A stretch of 12,406 bases of DNA from NCBI GenBank assembly GCA_947588795.1, contig CANPZJ010000018.1, forward strand, positions 1 through 12,406, given 5' to 3'. Shown in pieces: positions 1-5,911 of the stretch. The stretch's first letter is position 1, and each line of letters opens with the position of its first letter. The translations under genes were made by a program, and so were the position numbers. The notes beneath the pieces are model-generated. The model searched no databases, had not been told where the DNA came from, and saw only the letters and a list, made by a program, of their open reading frames with translations. This DNA comes from an uncultured Bacilli bacterium. Lineage in GTDB: Bacteria > Bacillota_I > Bacilli_A > RF39 > UBA660.

Positions 1-29
1 TTGACAGAAATATTTCCAAATACTATAAT
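1..29 (+). promoter_or_regulatory. Consensus sigma-A promoter for rmuC
   Basis: TTGACA (1-6) and TATAAT (24-29) are separated by exactly 17 bases, the ideal housekeeping sigma-factor spacing. Transcription would start near 36, leaving a leader of about 15 bases that holds only the ribosome site GAGGTG (40-45), 5 bases before the ATG at 51. The window begins at the first base of the -35 box, so any upstream operator or UP element cannot be seen. Confidence 0.85.
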
Positions 30-50
30 GAAAATAATAGAGGTGTAATT

Positions 51-1154
51 ATGTTAGAGTATATTATTATTGGTTTATTAATCTTTGTTATTATCCTACT
101 TATTATAGTATTAATTAAAAATAATGGTAGTAAAGATGTTATAGAGAGAATAGGTAAATTAGATACTACAGTTGTAAAAGAAATTGGTGATTTTAAATTA
201 AATTTTAGTAAAGATTTACGTGGTGATTTTGAAAGTTTAGTTGAAAAAATAGAATATCGTTTAAATTTAATTAATGATCGAGTTAATAATCAATTATCCG
301 AAAATTTTGAAAAGAGTAATAAGACATTTATGAATGTTTTAGAAAGACTTAATAAAATAGATGAAGCCCAAAAGAAAATAGATGGATTAAATAGTGAAAT
401 AGTATCATTACAAAGTGTTTTAACTGATAAAAAAACAAGAGGTACTTTTGGCGAGGTTAACTTAGAATACATTTTAAATAATGCTTTTGGTCCTGTATCA
501 AGTGGGATATATAGTATTCAACATAAAATGAGTAATGGCTCTATTGCCGATTCCTTATTATATGCCCCAGCTCCTTTAGGAACTATTGCAATAGATAGTA
601 AATTTCCATTAGAAAATTATCAAAAAATGGTTGATAAAAATCGGACTAAAGCAGAACGTGATATGTTTGAAAAAGAATTTGTTAGTGATGTTAAAAAACA
701 TATTAATGATATTGCAAGTAAATATATTATTCCTGGTGAAACTAGTGATGAAGCTATTATGTTTTTACCAGCTGAGGCTTTATTTGCGGAGATTAATGCT
801 TATCATCCTGAATTAATTAATTATGCTTACTCTAAAAAAGTATGGATAACTGGTCCAACTACATTAATTAGTACTTTATCTATTATTAGTATGATTTTAA
901 AGAATATGGAAAGAGATAAATATGCCAAAGTTATTCATGAAGAATTAGATAAATTAGGAGTAGAATTTAATCGTTATAAAGAAAGATGGGATAAATTATC
1001 AAGAAGTGTTAAATCAGTTAATCAAAGTTTAGATGAACTACATACAACAACCGAAAAAATTACGAAAAGATTTCAAAGTATTAAAAATGCCGAAATTAAA
1101 GAATTAAAAAATAATGATTTAGAAATAGAATATAATGATGAAGGTGAAGAGTAG
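51..1154 (+). CDS. rmuC: DNA recombination protein RmuC, membrane-anchored
   Basis: This is an RmuC-family protein of 367 residues. The family has a predicted nuclease-like fold, and in E. coli it limits inversions and rearrangements at short inverted repeats; its biochemistry is poorly known. Residues 3-22 form one very hydrophobic segment (IIIGLLIFVIILLIIVL), a probable N-terminal membrane anchor. Residues about 30-125 are charged and heptad-like, consistent with a coiled coil. The RmuC core follows, with RGTFGEV (130-136), AIDSKFP (180-186), MFLPAEALFAEI (from 237) and a later TGPTTL motif, all typical of the family. The acidic C-terminus looks disordered. The ATG has the ribosome site GAGGTG 5 bases upstream and lies just behind a consensus promoter. 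The TAG stop shares a base with the next gene's GTG, so the two are probably translationally coupled. The family call is firm; the exact function is inferred. Confidence 0.93.
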   Translation: MLEYIIIGLLIFVIILLIIVLIKNNGSKDVIERIGKLDTTVVKEIGDFKLNFSKDLRGDFESLVEKIEYRLNLINDRVNNQLSENFEKSNKTFMNVLERLNKIDEAQKKIDGLNSEIVSLQSVLTDKKTRGTFGEVNLEYILNNAFGPVSSGIYSIQHKMSNGSIADSLLYAPAPLGTIAIDSKFPLENYQKMVDKNRTKAERDMFEKEFVSDVKKHINDIASKYIIPGETSDEAIMFLPAEALFAEINAYHPELINYAYSKKVWITGPTTLISTLSIISMILKNMERDKYAKVIHEELDKLGVEFNRYKERWDKLSRSVKSVNQSLDELHTTTEKITKRFQSIKNAEIKELKNNDLEIEYNDEGEE

Positions 1155-1753
1155 TGAAACTTTATTTAGTAAGTAATAATTCTTTATGTGATAATTTAAA
1201 ATATGATTTTAATACGGATTTAGAGAACTTAAGAATGGTAAGACCTTTAAGTGTAGAAGGAGAAGAAAGTGCTTTAAAAATAAGTAAAATGCCAATACTA
1301 AAAGATGTCAATAAAATATATTCTAGTTTTTATAGTAGTGCTATTGCTACTTCTAAATATTTAAAAGATGAATTAAATATAGAGATTAATTTAACTAATG
1401 AATTAAATGATTGTAAAGTAGGATATTTAGGTAGTAAAAGTATGAGTATGCTTAAAGGTATGCAAGATAGAGAATTTACTTATAAACTAGATGGTGGAGA
1501 ATCTTTAGTAGATGTTGGTAATAGAATAGATAATTTTATTAAAAATTTAGATAATGAAACTTATGTATTATTTACGCATAAAAGAGCTATATTAGGTTAT
1601 TTATTAAAACATTGTAAATATGATTATAACTTAGATGAAAATTTAATTGTGTTATATAAAGATCAAGTAATATATGATGATAATAATGATTTATATGATA
1701 TATATGAAATAGATATAAAAGATAATAAAATAATAAATATTGAAAGAAAGTAA
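1154..1753 (+). CDS. Histidine phosphatase-like protein, probably catalytically inactive
   Basis: A 199-residue protein with the layout of the histidine phosphatase (phosphoglycerate mutase-like) superfamily. It keeps RPLSVEGEESA (the PLT/S..G..QA motif), YSSFYSSAIATS (the SSPLxRAxxTA motif), GGES (114-117) with a following NRI, and FTH with His142, equivalent to the second catalytic His. However, the strand-1 motif that should read LVRHGET is LVSNNSL (residues 5-11), so the nucleophilic His and its Arg are both gone. The Arg expected in the second motif is Ser62. An active phosphatase needs these residues, so this is probably a pseudo-enzyme with a binding or regulatory role. The GTG start overlaps the rmuC stop (TAGTG) and has AAGGTGA (1141-1147) upstream. 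Folding into this family is fairly sure; the cellular role is unknown. Confidence 0.75.
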   Translation: MKLYLVSNNSLCDNLKYDFNTDLENLRMVRPLSVEGEESALKISKMPILKDVNKIYSSFYSSAIATSKYLKDELNIEINLTNELNDCKVGYLGSKSMSMLKGMQDREFTYKLDGGESLVDVGNRIDNFIKNLDNETYVLFTHKRAILGYLLKHCKYDYNLDENLIVLYKDQVIYDDNNDLYDIYEIDIKDNKIINIERK

Positions 1754-1780
1754 GTGCAACTAGCGCACTTACTTTTGTCT
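1747..1780 (+). terminator. Rho-independent terminator after the rmuC operon
   Basis: A perfect 11-bp stem pairs 1747-1757 (AAAGTAAGTGC) with 1765-1775 (GCACTTACTTT) around the loop AACTAGC, followed by TTTTGTCT. The 5' arm includes the TAA stop codon (1751-1753) of the preceding gene, an economical arrangement. It should separate the rmuC unit from the accessory genes downstream. Confidence 0.8.
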
Positions 1781-2067
1781 AATTATTAGAAGTTTTGTCG
1801 AATGTATTTACAAATAAAAATTTATTAAACAATATTTATAATGAAATAAAAATTTAAACTAAAAGTTTAGTAAAAAAGTATAATGTTTGTGAAAAAAACT
1901 GTAGAATATATTGCAAAGTATTCAAAGATAGTGATATATATAAATTTTGTATTAATATTAAAAATAGAAGATGGTATATTTTGAGATAATATAGTATAAT
2001 TAAATTGATATGTAACAAGTAATATTTAATATATGTTTATTTTGTTTTAACTGGAGATGATTGAAAA
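1781..2067. other. AT-rich intergenic gap without a convincing gene
   Basis: About 290 bases lie between the first terminator and the leucine-rich-repeat gene. I see only a small AT hairpin at 1855-1869 (TAAACT/AGTTTA), several TATAAT-like strings expected from composition, the likely promoter near 1995 and the ribosome site GGAGATGA (2053-2060) for the next gene. No RNA gene or convincing ORF is visible. The gap is long compared with the others in the window. Confidence 0.6.
1972..2000 (+). promoter_or_regulatory. Possible promoter for the LRR-HNH pair
   Basis: TATAAT at 1995-2000 is the last good -10 box before the gene. The position 17 bases upstream (1972-1977, TGGTAT) matches the -35 consensus poorly. 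Support comes from the 14-mer GTATAATTAAATTG (1994-2007), which recurs exactly at the probable pduL promoter (5324-5337). The leader would be about 60 bases. Confidence 0.35.
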
Positions 2068-4080
2068 ATGGGAACAATATCGTTAACATGTCCAAAATGT
2101 AACAAAAACTTAAAAATGGACGATACAATGGAACAAGGATTTTGTCAATATTGTGGAAAAAAAATAATATTAAAAGATAATAACACTAATATTCCTAATA
2201 GTATAGTAAGTAATGAAAGTGATTTTGAAATAAAAGACGGGGTGCTAATAAAATATAGTGGAGAATCAGATATTGTAACAGTTCCAAATAATGTTAAAGA
2301 AATTGGTTCCTATGCATTTAGAGATCGAACTACATTAAAAGAAATAAAATTTTCACCTAATTTGAAAGAAATAGGAGAAGGAGCGTTTGATAATTGTAAA
2401 TCATTAAAAGAAATAGAATTACCAGATGAATTGGAAAAAATAGGAGAAGGAGTATTTAGAAACTGTGTTTCATTAGAAAAAATATTTATTCCAAAAAGTG
2501 TTAAGATTATTGGTAAATGGACATTTTCTAGATGTAAATCACTAAAAGAAATAGAATTGCCTGATGAGTTAGAAAAAGTATGCCGTTTAATGTTTGATTC
2601 TTGTGCGTCGCTAAAAACTATAAAATTGTCTTTAAATTTGAAAGAAATAGAACCATATGCATTTGTTGACTGTATCTCATTAAAAGAAATTAAATTACCT
2701 TCAAGATTAAAAGAAATAGGAGCAAATGCATTTAGTGATTGTATTTCATTAAAAGTAATAGAGTTACCAAATGAATTAGAAAAAATTGAAAAAGAAGCAT
2801 TTAAAAACTGTAAATTATTAGAAGAAATAAAATTTTCTCCTAATTTAAAAGAAATAGGTGAAAAAGTATTTATGGGTTGTACTTCCCTAAAAGTAAAACC
2901 AGATGAATTGGAAAAAATAGGTGAAGAAGCATTTATAGGTTGTAATTCTAAAGAGAAACCAAAGCTTTGGGAGCCTGCATTTGTGAAAAAAATAAAAATG
3001 AATATATCCGAAGATTGTGTTTCTTTAGAAAAAGAAAATATTATAAAAAACATGGAATATATTAATTTATCAAGTGGAAATCATACTAAAGAAGAATATA
3101 TAAATAATTTAGAAATAATTATGGATAAAAACCAAATAAATTATAATAAATTTTCTGGAAATACAATTGATTGGACAATAAAAAATTGGAATGCGTTAAA
3201 AAAAATAAATGTTGAGTTCATTAATAAAGTATCAGAAACAGCAGCGGATGATTATGAATTATATAAAGATTTTATTGATCGTCAAGAATTATTGCTAGAA
3301 TTTTGTGGAAATTTAAAAGAGTGTGAGAATATTGATGATTTAATATACGAACTTAAAGAAAAACTAATGTTATCAAAAACTGATGAAGAAAAAATTGAAT
3401 TGTATCAAAAATATATTTTAAAAATTGGAAAATCGGTATTTGATAAGTGTGAAAATTTTAAATGTGTTTGCGAAGAATATCAAAAATATATTACAAAAAA
3501 AGCTTTAAAAAAACATGTTGAACTTGGTAGAACAGGAGTATATTTATCTGAATATAATAAAGTTAATGATATAATTATATTTGATTATTATGATTTTGTT
3601 AATTCAACATTTGAGTTAATTGAAGATGGAGAAATTGAAAAAAGATCAATAGATAAAACAATTTCAATTTTAAAACTTACATATAAAGCAACATTTAATT
3701 ATACTGAAGAACATATGAAACTTTTTAATTGTTTTAATGAATATGTTGAATTTATAAGTAAATGTAGTTTAAGTGATGGTACACTTGAAGAAATCGCTGG
3801 AAGACCTAGACATATTAATACTAATGATTTTTTAATAAATAGAAAGCAAAAAGAAGATGAAATCATAAATCCAAATTTAAGATATTTAAGAGAAAGTCAA
3901 GAAAGACTAGAAAAAATAAGAGAGCAGGAAAATAATGCTCCTAAATGTCCAAATTGTGGTAGTATATCAATTGGAAAGATATCTAACTTAAATAGAGCGG
4001 TATCAATTGGATTTTTTGGCTTAGCAAGTAGTAAAATTGGTAAAACAATGCAATGTAGATCTTGTGGATATAAATGGTAA
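2068..4080 (+). CDS. Zinc ribbon / LRR_5 leucine-rich repeat / zinc ribbon protein
   Basis: A 670-residue protein of unknown function with a clear domain order. An N-terminal zinc ribbon uses C8-x2-C11 and C26-x2-C29. Residues about 57-89 form a degenerate first repeat. Residues 90-294 hold nine 23-residue BspA/LRR_5-type leucine-rich repeats, with typical elements LKEIxLP, LKEIGxxAF and a closing Cys-Ser. Residues about 300-620 are charged, probably helical, and match nothing I recognise. A C-terminal zinc ribbon has C627-x2-C630 and C663-x2-C666 enclosing a SRAVS-x-GFFGLASSKIGKT-like segment, a pattern I associate with small zinc ribbons of Firmicutes and phages. There is no signal peptide or membrane segment, so unlike many BspA-like surface proteins it should be cytoplasmic. 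The ATG follows GGAGATGA. An HNH nuclease gene follows 56 bases later with no terminator between, suggesting co-transcription. LRRs usually bind protein and ribbons bind zinc; a sensing or scaffold role is only a guess. Confidence 0.8.
   Translation: MGTISLTCPKCNKNLKMDDTMEQGFCQYCGKKIILKDNNTNIPNSIVSNESDFEIKDGVLIKYSGESDIVTVPNNVKEIGSYAFRDRTTLKEIKFSPNLKEIGEGAFDNCKSLKEIELPDELEKIGEGVFRNCVSLEKIFIPKSVKIIGKWTFSRCKSLKEIELPDELEKVCRLMFDSCASLKTIKLSLNLKEIEPYAFVDCISLKEIKLPSRLKEIGANAFSDCISLKVIELPNELEKIEKEAFKNCKLLEEIKFSPNLKEIGEKVFMGCTSLKVKPDELEKIGEEAFIGCNSKEKPKLWEPAFVKKIKMNISEDCVSLEKENIIKNMEYINLSSGNHTKEEYINNLEIIMDKNQINYNKFSGNTIDWTIKNWNALKKINVEFINKVSETAADDYELYKDFIDRQELLLEFCGNLKECENIDDLIYELKEKLMLSKTDEEKIELYQKYILKIGKSVFDKCENFKCVCEEYQKYITKKALKKHVELGRTGVYLSEYNKVNDIIIFDYYDFVNSTFELIEDGEIEKRSIDKTISILKLTYKATFNYTEEHMKLFNCFNEYVEFISKCSLSDGTLEEIAGRPRHINTNDFLINRKQKEDEIINPNLRYLRESQERLEKIREQENNAPKCPNCGSISIGKISNLNRAVSIGFFGLASSKIGKTMQCRSCGYKW
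2335..2949. repeat. Tandem 69-bp coding repeats (nine LRR_5 units)
   Basis: Nine in-frame units of 69 bases, the last 63, start at 2335, 2404, 2473 and so on to 2887. Each encodes one leucine-rich repeat beginning LKEI/LEKI and ending in a Cys-Ser type pair. Units 1 and 8 share the opening KFSPNLKEIGE, and units 2 and 4 share LKEIELPDELEK, suggesting local duplication. The last unit lacks two residues, and recognisable repeats fade after about 2950. Confidence 0.8.
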
Positions 4081-4124
4081 TTGAAAAGATAATTTATAAA
4101 AATAAATAAAAAAATTTGTTGATA

Positions 4125-4128
4125 GAGG
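4125..4128 (+). promoter_or_regulatory. Ribosome binding site that fixes the HNH gene start
   Basis: GAGG (4125-4128) lies 8 bases before the in-frame GTG at 4137. The alternative in-frame TTG at 4116 has only A/T upstream, and the ATG at 4135 is out of frame and followed at once by a stop. GTG at 4137 is therefore preferred. Confidence 0.65.
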
Positions 4129-4136
4129 TAATTTAT

Positions 4137-4952
4137 GTGAGAGATTATGATGAATTAATAAATAATTTAAAACGTATATATGGTAATCAAATTATAATTG
4201 GAGAAAGAAATAAAGATAAAATTATTCAAAAAAAATTTAATGAAACAAAAAGTAAAATTCAATATACTCCTTATTCTAATAATTATCCTCAAGAAGATAT
4301 AATAGTTTATATTAATGAAAATATTAATTATGATATAGCTATTATATGGAATAATATTTTAAGAAAAGAGAAGGGGACACCAATTAAAACATTCTCTGTA
4401 AATTCATACTCTTGGAATAAACTTTTTGAAAATAACGAAATAATAAACACCAAATATATACATGATAAGAAAAGTAATATATATCATAAAGTAATATTTA
4501 TTAAAGTTGATGCTTTAGAATATTATATCGAAGATTTATATAGTTTAGTTGCACCAAGTAGCGATGATTTAAATTTTCCTAAAGAATTATTAAAAAATTA
4601 CAATTATAATTATGAAAGAAAAAAAATAACTTCCAGTAGAGCAAGTAGATATTATAAATTTAGAAAGAAAGTTTTAGAAGTATACGATAATAAATGTGCT
4701 ATTTGTAGATGCAATGAGCCAAAAATTTTGGAAGCAGCACACATAAAAGCTGTAAATGGAAATGGAAGAGATGTCCCAGAAAATGGTATTTGCTTATGTA
4801 GAAATCATCATAAAATGTTTGATAGTAACTTGATAAAAATAAATTTTGATACACTAGAATTGTGTTTTGTCGATGATAAAATAAAACAAATGGCATGGTA
4901 TAATGAATTTATAACTAAGTATAATGGAAAGTTAATAAAAGCAAAAAAATAA
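4137..4952 (+). CDS. HNH endonuclease, predicted restriction-endonuclease type
   Basis: A protein of 271 residues from the GTG start. The C-terminal third is a clear HNH nuclease domain (HNH_2 / COG3440-like). It has C187-AI-C190, LEAAHI with His202, NGICLC around Asn216, and RNHHKMFDSNLI with His224/His225 and Asp229, in the order expected for a beta-beta-alpha metal finger cutting DNA. Catalytic and metal-binding residues look intact. Residues 1-150 form an unrecognised mixed alpha/beta region that could supply DNA or partner specificity. A basic linker (RKKITSSRASRYYKFRKKVL, about 160-179) joins the two. It sits 56 bases behind the zinc-ribbon LRR gene and probably shares its transcript. 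No methyltransferase is in the window, so an ordinary type II restriction pair is not supported here. The nuclease fold is firm; the target and purpose are unknown. Confidence 0.85.
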   Translation: MRDYDELINNLKRIYGNQIIIGERNKDKIIQKKFNETKSKIQYTPYSNNYPQEDIIVYINENINYDIAIIWNNILRKEKGTPIKTFSVNSYSWNKLFENNEIINTKYIHDKKSNIYHKVIFIKVDALEYYIEDLYSLVAPSSDDLNFPKELLKNYNYNYERKKITSSRASRYYKFRKKVLEVYDNKCAICRCNEPKILEAAHIKAVNGNGRDVPENGICLCRNHHKMFDSNLIKINFDTLELCFVDDKIKQMAWYNEFITKYNGKLIKAKK

Positions 4953-4994
4953 AAGATGCCTGCGAACTAATAGAAATATTGGCTCGTTAGCATC
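4943..4994 (-). terminator. Minus-strand intrinsic terminator in the convergent gap
   Basis: Read on the minus strand, GATGCT (4994-4989) pairs with GGCATC (4960-4955) with one wobble. After a 2x2 mismatch a further five pairs follow (CGAGC with GTTCG, one wobble), with the loop inside 4969-4981. Right after the stem comes TTTTATTTTTTT (4954-4943). The T tract overlaps the 3' end of the HNH gene. It should end transcription coming from the minus-strand zinc-ribbon gene or from a small RNA in this gap. Confidence 0.6.
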
Positions 4995-5036
4995 CAACCT
5001 ATTTATATAGGCGATGTGAATACACATTTCCTATAA
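4943..5036 (-). ncRNA. Candidate structured small RNA, or structured 3' UTR
   Basis: This gap is visibly richer in G and C (about 37% by hand count over 4955-5035) than its surroundings. On the minus strand TTGTAT (5068-5063), 16 bases, then TATACT (5046-5041) form a plausible promoter just past the stop of the minus-strand gene. A transcript from about 5035 would open with a hairpin pairing TATAGG with CCTATA and ATGTG with CACAT (5006-5035, tetraloop). It would end in the terminator at 4943-4994, about 90 nt in all. I recognise no known RNA family. It may instead be only the 3' UTR of the minus-strand gene. Confidence 0.3.
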
Positions 5037-5073
5037 ATTTAGTATACTTTAAATTATTTAAAATACAACTAAA

Positions 5074-5268
5074 TTATTCTTCAGTGTCAATAGTAATCCA
5101 TTCAGTTGTGCCGCATTCAGTACATATTTGAGGTACTAAAACTTTTTTACCTTTTGGTAAATCAATTTTTTCTTCTAAGGTAACACATAACATACCGGAT
5201 TCTTTATCAATGTAGCATCTTCCTTGCGTTTGCGCTTCTTGACACTTACTGCAACCTGGTTTTTTCAT
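5074..5268 (-). CDS. Small six-cysteine zinc-ribbon-like protein
   Basis: A 64-residue protein I do not recognise. It has two CxxC knuckles, C6-x2-C9 and C49-x2-C52, plus single cysteines at 18 and 28, so it could bind one or two zinc ions. There is no membrane segment or signal peptide, the N-terminus is basic (MKKP) and the C-terminus acidic (TIDTEE). The ATG ending at 5268 is chosen because GGTGA (5278-5274 on this strand) sits 5 bases upstream; the earlier in-frame ATG at 5280 has no ribosome site and would add only four residues. It is the only minus-strand gene here, divergent from pduL across 82 bases and convergent with the HNH gene. The spaced CxxC pairs and the ribosome site argue for a real gene. 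No function can be assigned. Confidence 0.7.
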   Translation of the reverse strand: MKKPGCSKCQEAQTQGRCYIDKESGMLCVTLEEKIDLPKGKKVLVPQICTECGTTEWITIDTEE

Positions 5269-5273
5269 TTTCT

Positions 5274-5278
5274 TCACC
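5274..5278 (-). promoter_or_regulatory. Ribosome binding site for the small zinc-ribbon gene
   Basis: GGTGA on the minus strand lies 5 bases before the ATG ending at 5268. It falls just inside an upstream in-frame ATG (5280-5278) that has only AT-rich sequence ahead of it, so the shorter start is preferred. Confidence 0.6.
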
Positions 5279-5301
5279 ATTATTATTATGATTAAAATAA
5301 C

Positions 5302-5330
5302 TATAAATATTCAAATAAATAAGGTATAAT
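5302..5330 (+). promoter_or_regulatory. Probable promoter of the pduL-dusB-addB-addA operon
   Basis: TATAAT (5325-5330) lies 20 bases before the pduL ATG. The hexamer 17 bases upstream (5302-5307, TATAAA) matches only three of six -35 positions. The leader would be about 14 bases and contain AGGTGA (5339-5344), much like the rmuC leader. The 14-mer GTATAATTAAATTG also occurs upstream of the LRR gene. The minus-strand gene must also be promoted from within this 82-base divergent gap, but I see no convincing box for it. Confidence 0.5.
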
Positions 5331-5350
5331 TAAATTGTAGGTGATAAACT

Positions 5351-5911
5351 ATGGAAAAAAGTATTAATGCAAGAATTAGTAATAGACATGTGCATTTAAC
5401 TAAAGAAGTTTTTGACAAATTATTTGATGGTGAATTAACTATTAAAACTAAACTAAATCAAGTTGGTGAGTTTGCTTCAAATGAAACATTAACTATTAAA
5501 GTTGGTGATAAAAAAATAGAAAATGTGAGGGTAGTTGGTCCACTTCGTAAATATACTCAAGTAGAAATTTCTAAAAGAGATGCTAGGGCTTTAGGAGTAA
5601 ATCCCCCAGTTAGAAGAAGTGGTGATTTAGAAGATACTCCTAAAATTGTTTTAGAAACTACTAAAGGTAGTGTTGAAATAGATGGGTTAATAATTGCTAA
5701 TCGTCATGTTCATATGACACCAGAAGAAGCAAAAGCTTTAGGGATAATAGATAAGCAAATAGTCAAAATTAAAATAGATGGAGAAAAAAGTGGGATTGTT
5801 GATGCCGCAGTTAAAGTAAGTGATAATGGTTACTTTGAACTACACATTGATACTGATGATGCCAATGCTTTTTTACTTGAAGATAATGATAAGGTAACAA
5901 TGATAATATGA
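5351..5911 (+). CDS. pduL: Phosphate propanoyltransferase / phosphotransacetylase PduL
   Basis: PduL-type phosphotransacylase, 186 residues, unrelated in fold to Pta. It moves an acyl group (acetyl or propionyl) between CoA and phosphate, linking acyl-CoA to acyl-phosphate and so to ATP through acetate kinase. Both halves of the duplicated domain are present: SNRHVHL (10-16) and ANRHVHM (116-122) supply the zinc-binding His pairs H13/H15 and H119/H121. GPLRKYTQVEIS carries Arg66, and HIDTDDANA starts at His165. The protein begins almost directly at the first motif, without the N-terminal extension that targets microcompartment PduL, and no shell genes are visible. It therefore probably works in the cytosol as the cell's acetate-producing enzyme; that role is inferred. 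The ribosome site AGGTGA is 6 bases upstream. The stop overlaps the dusB start as ATGA. Confidence 0.93.
   Translation: MEKSINARISNRHVHLTKEVFDKLFDGELTIKTKLNQVGEFASNETLTIKVGDKKIENVRVVGPLRKYTQVEISKRDARALGVNPPVRRSGDLEDTPKIVLETTKGSVEIDGLIIANRHVHMTPEEAKALGIIDKQIVKIKIDGEKSGIVDAAVKVSDNGYFELHIDTDDANAFLLEDNDKVTMII

Noticed and set aside
1883..1984. 33-codon ORF (begins MFVKKTVEYIAKYSK) in the gap before the LRR gene
   Set aside because: No ribosome site precedes the ATG, the ATG overlaps a TATAAT string, and ORFs this short are expected by chance; it could be revisited if conserved in relatives.
2335..2949. CRISPR-like repeat array
   Set aside because: The 69-base periodicity is in frame, encodes leucine-rich repeats, and has no constant repeat with unique spacers.
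2310..3053. Long minus-strand ORF of 247 codons antisense to the LRR gene
   Set aside because: It mirrors the 69-base repeat periodicity of the plus-strand gene, has low-complexity Asn/Ser/Phe content, no recognisable motif, and lies within a gene with a clear domain structure.
4116..4136. Upstream TTG start for the HNH gene
   Set aside because: Only A/T sequence precedes it, while GTG at 4137 has GAGG 8 bases upstream.
5908..5911. TGA read as Trp (Mycoplasma-type code) fusing pduL to what follows
   Set aside because: The TGA ends pduL at its normal length, ATGA overlap is a standard coupling signal, and Trp is encoded by TGG throughout.
5351..5911. Microcompartment-associated PduL
   Set aside because: No N-terminal encapsulation helix and no shell or diol-dehydratase genes in the window.
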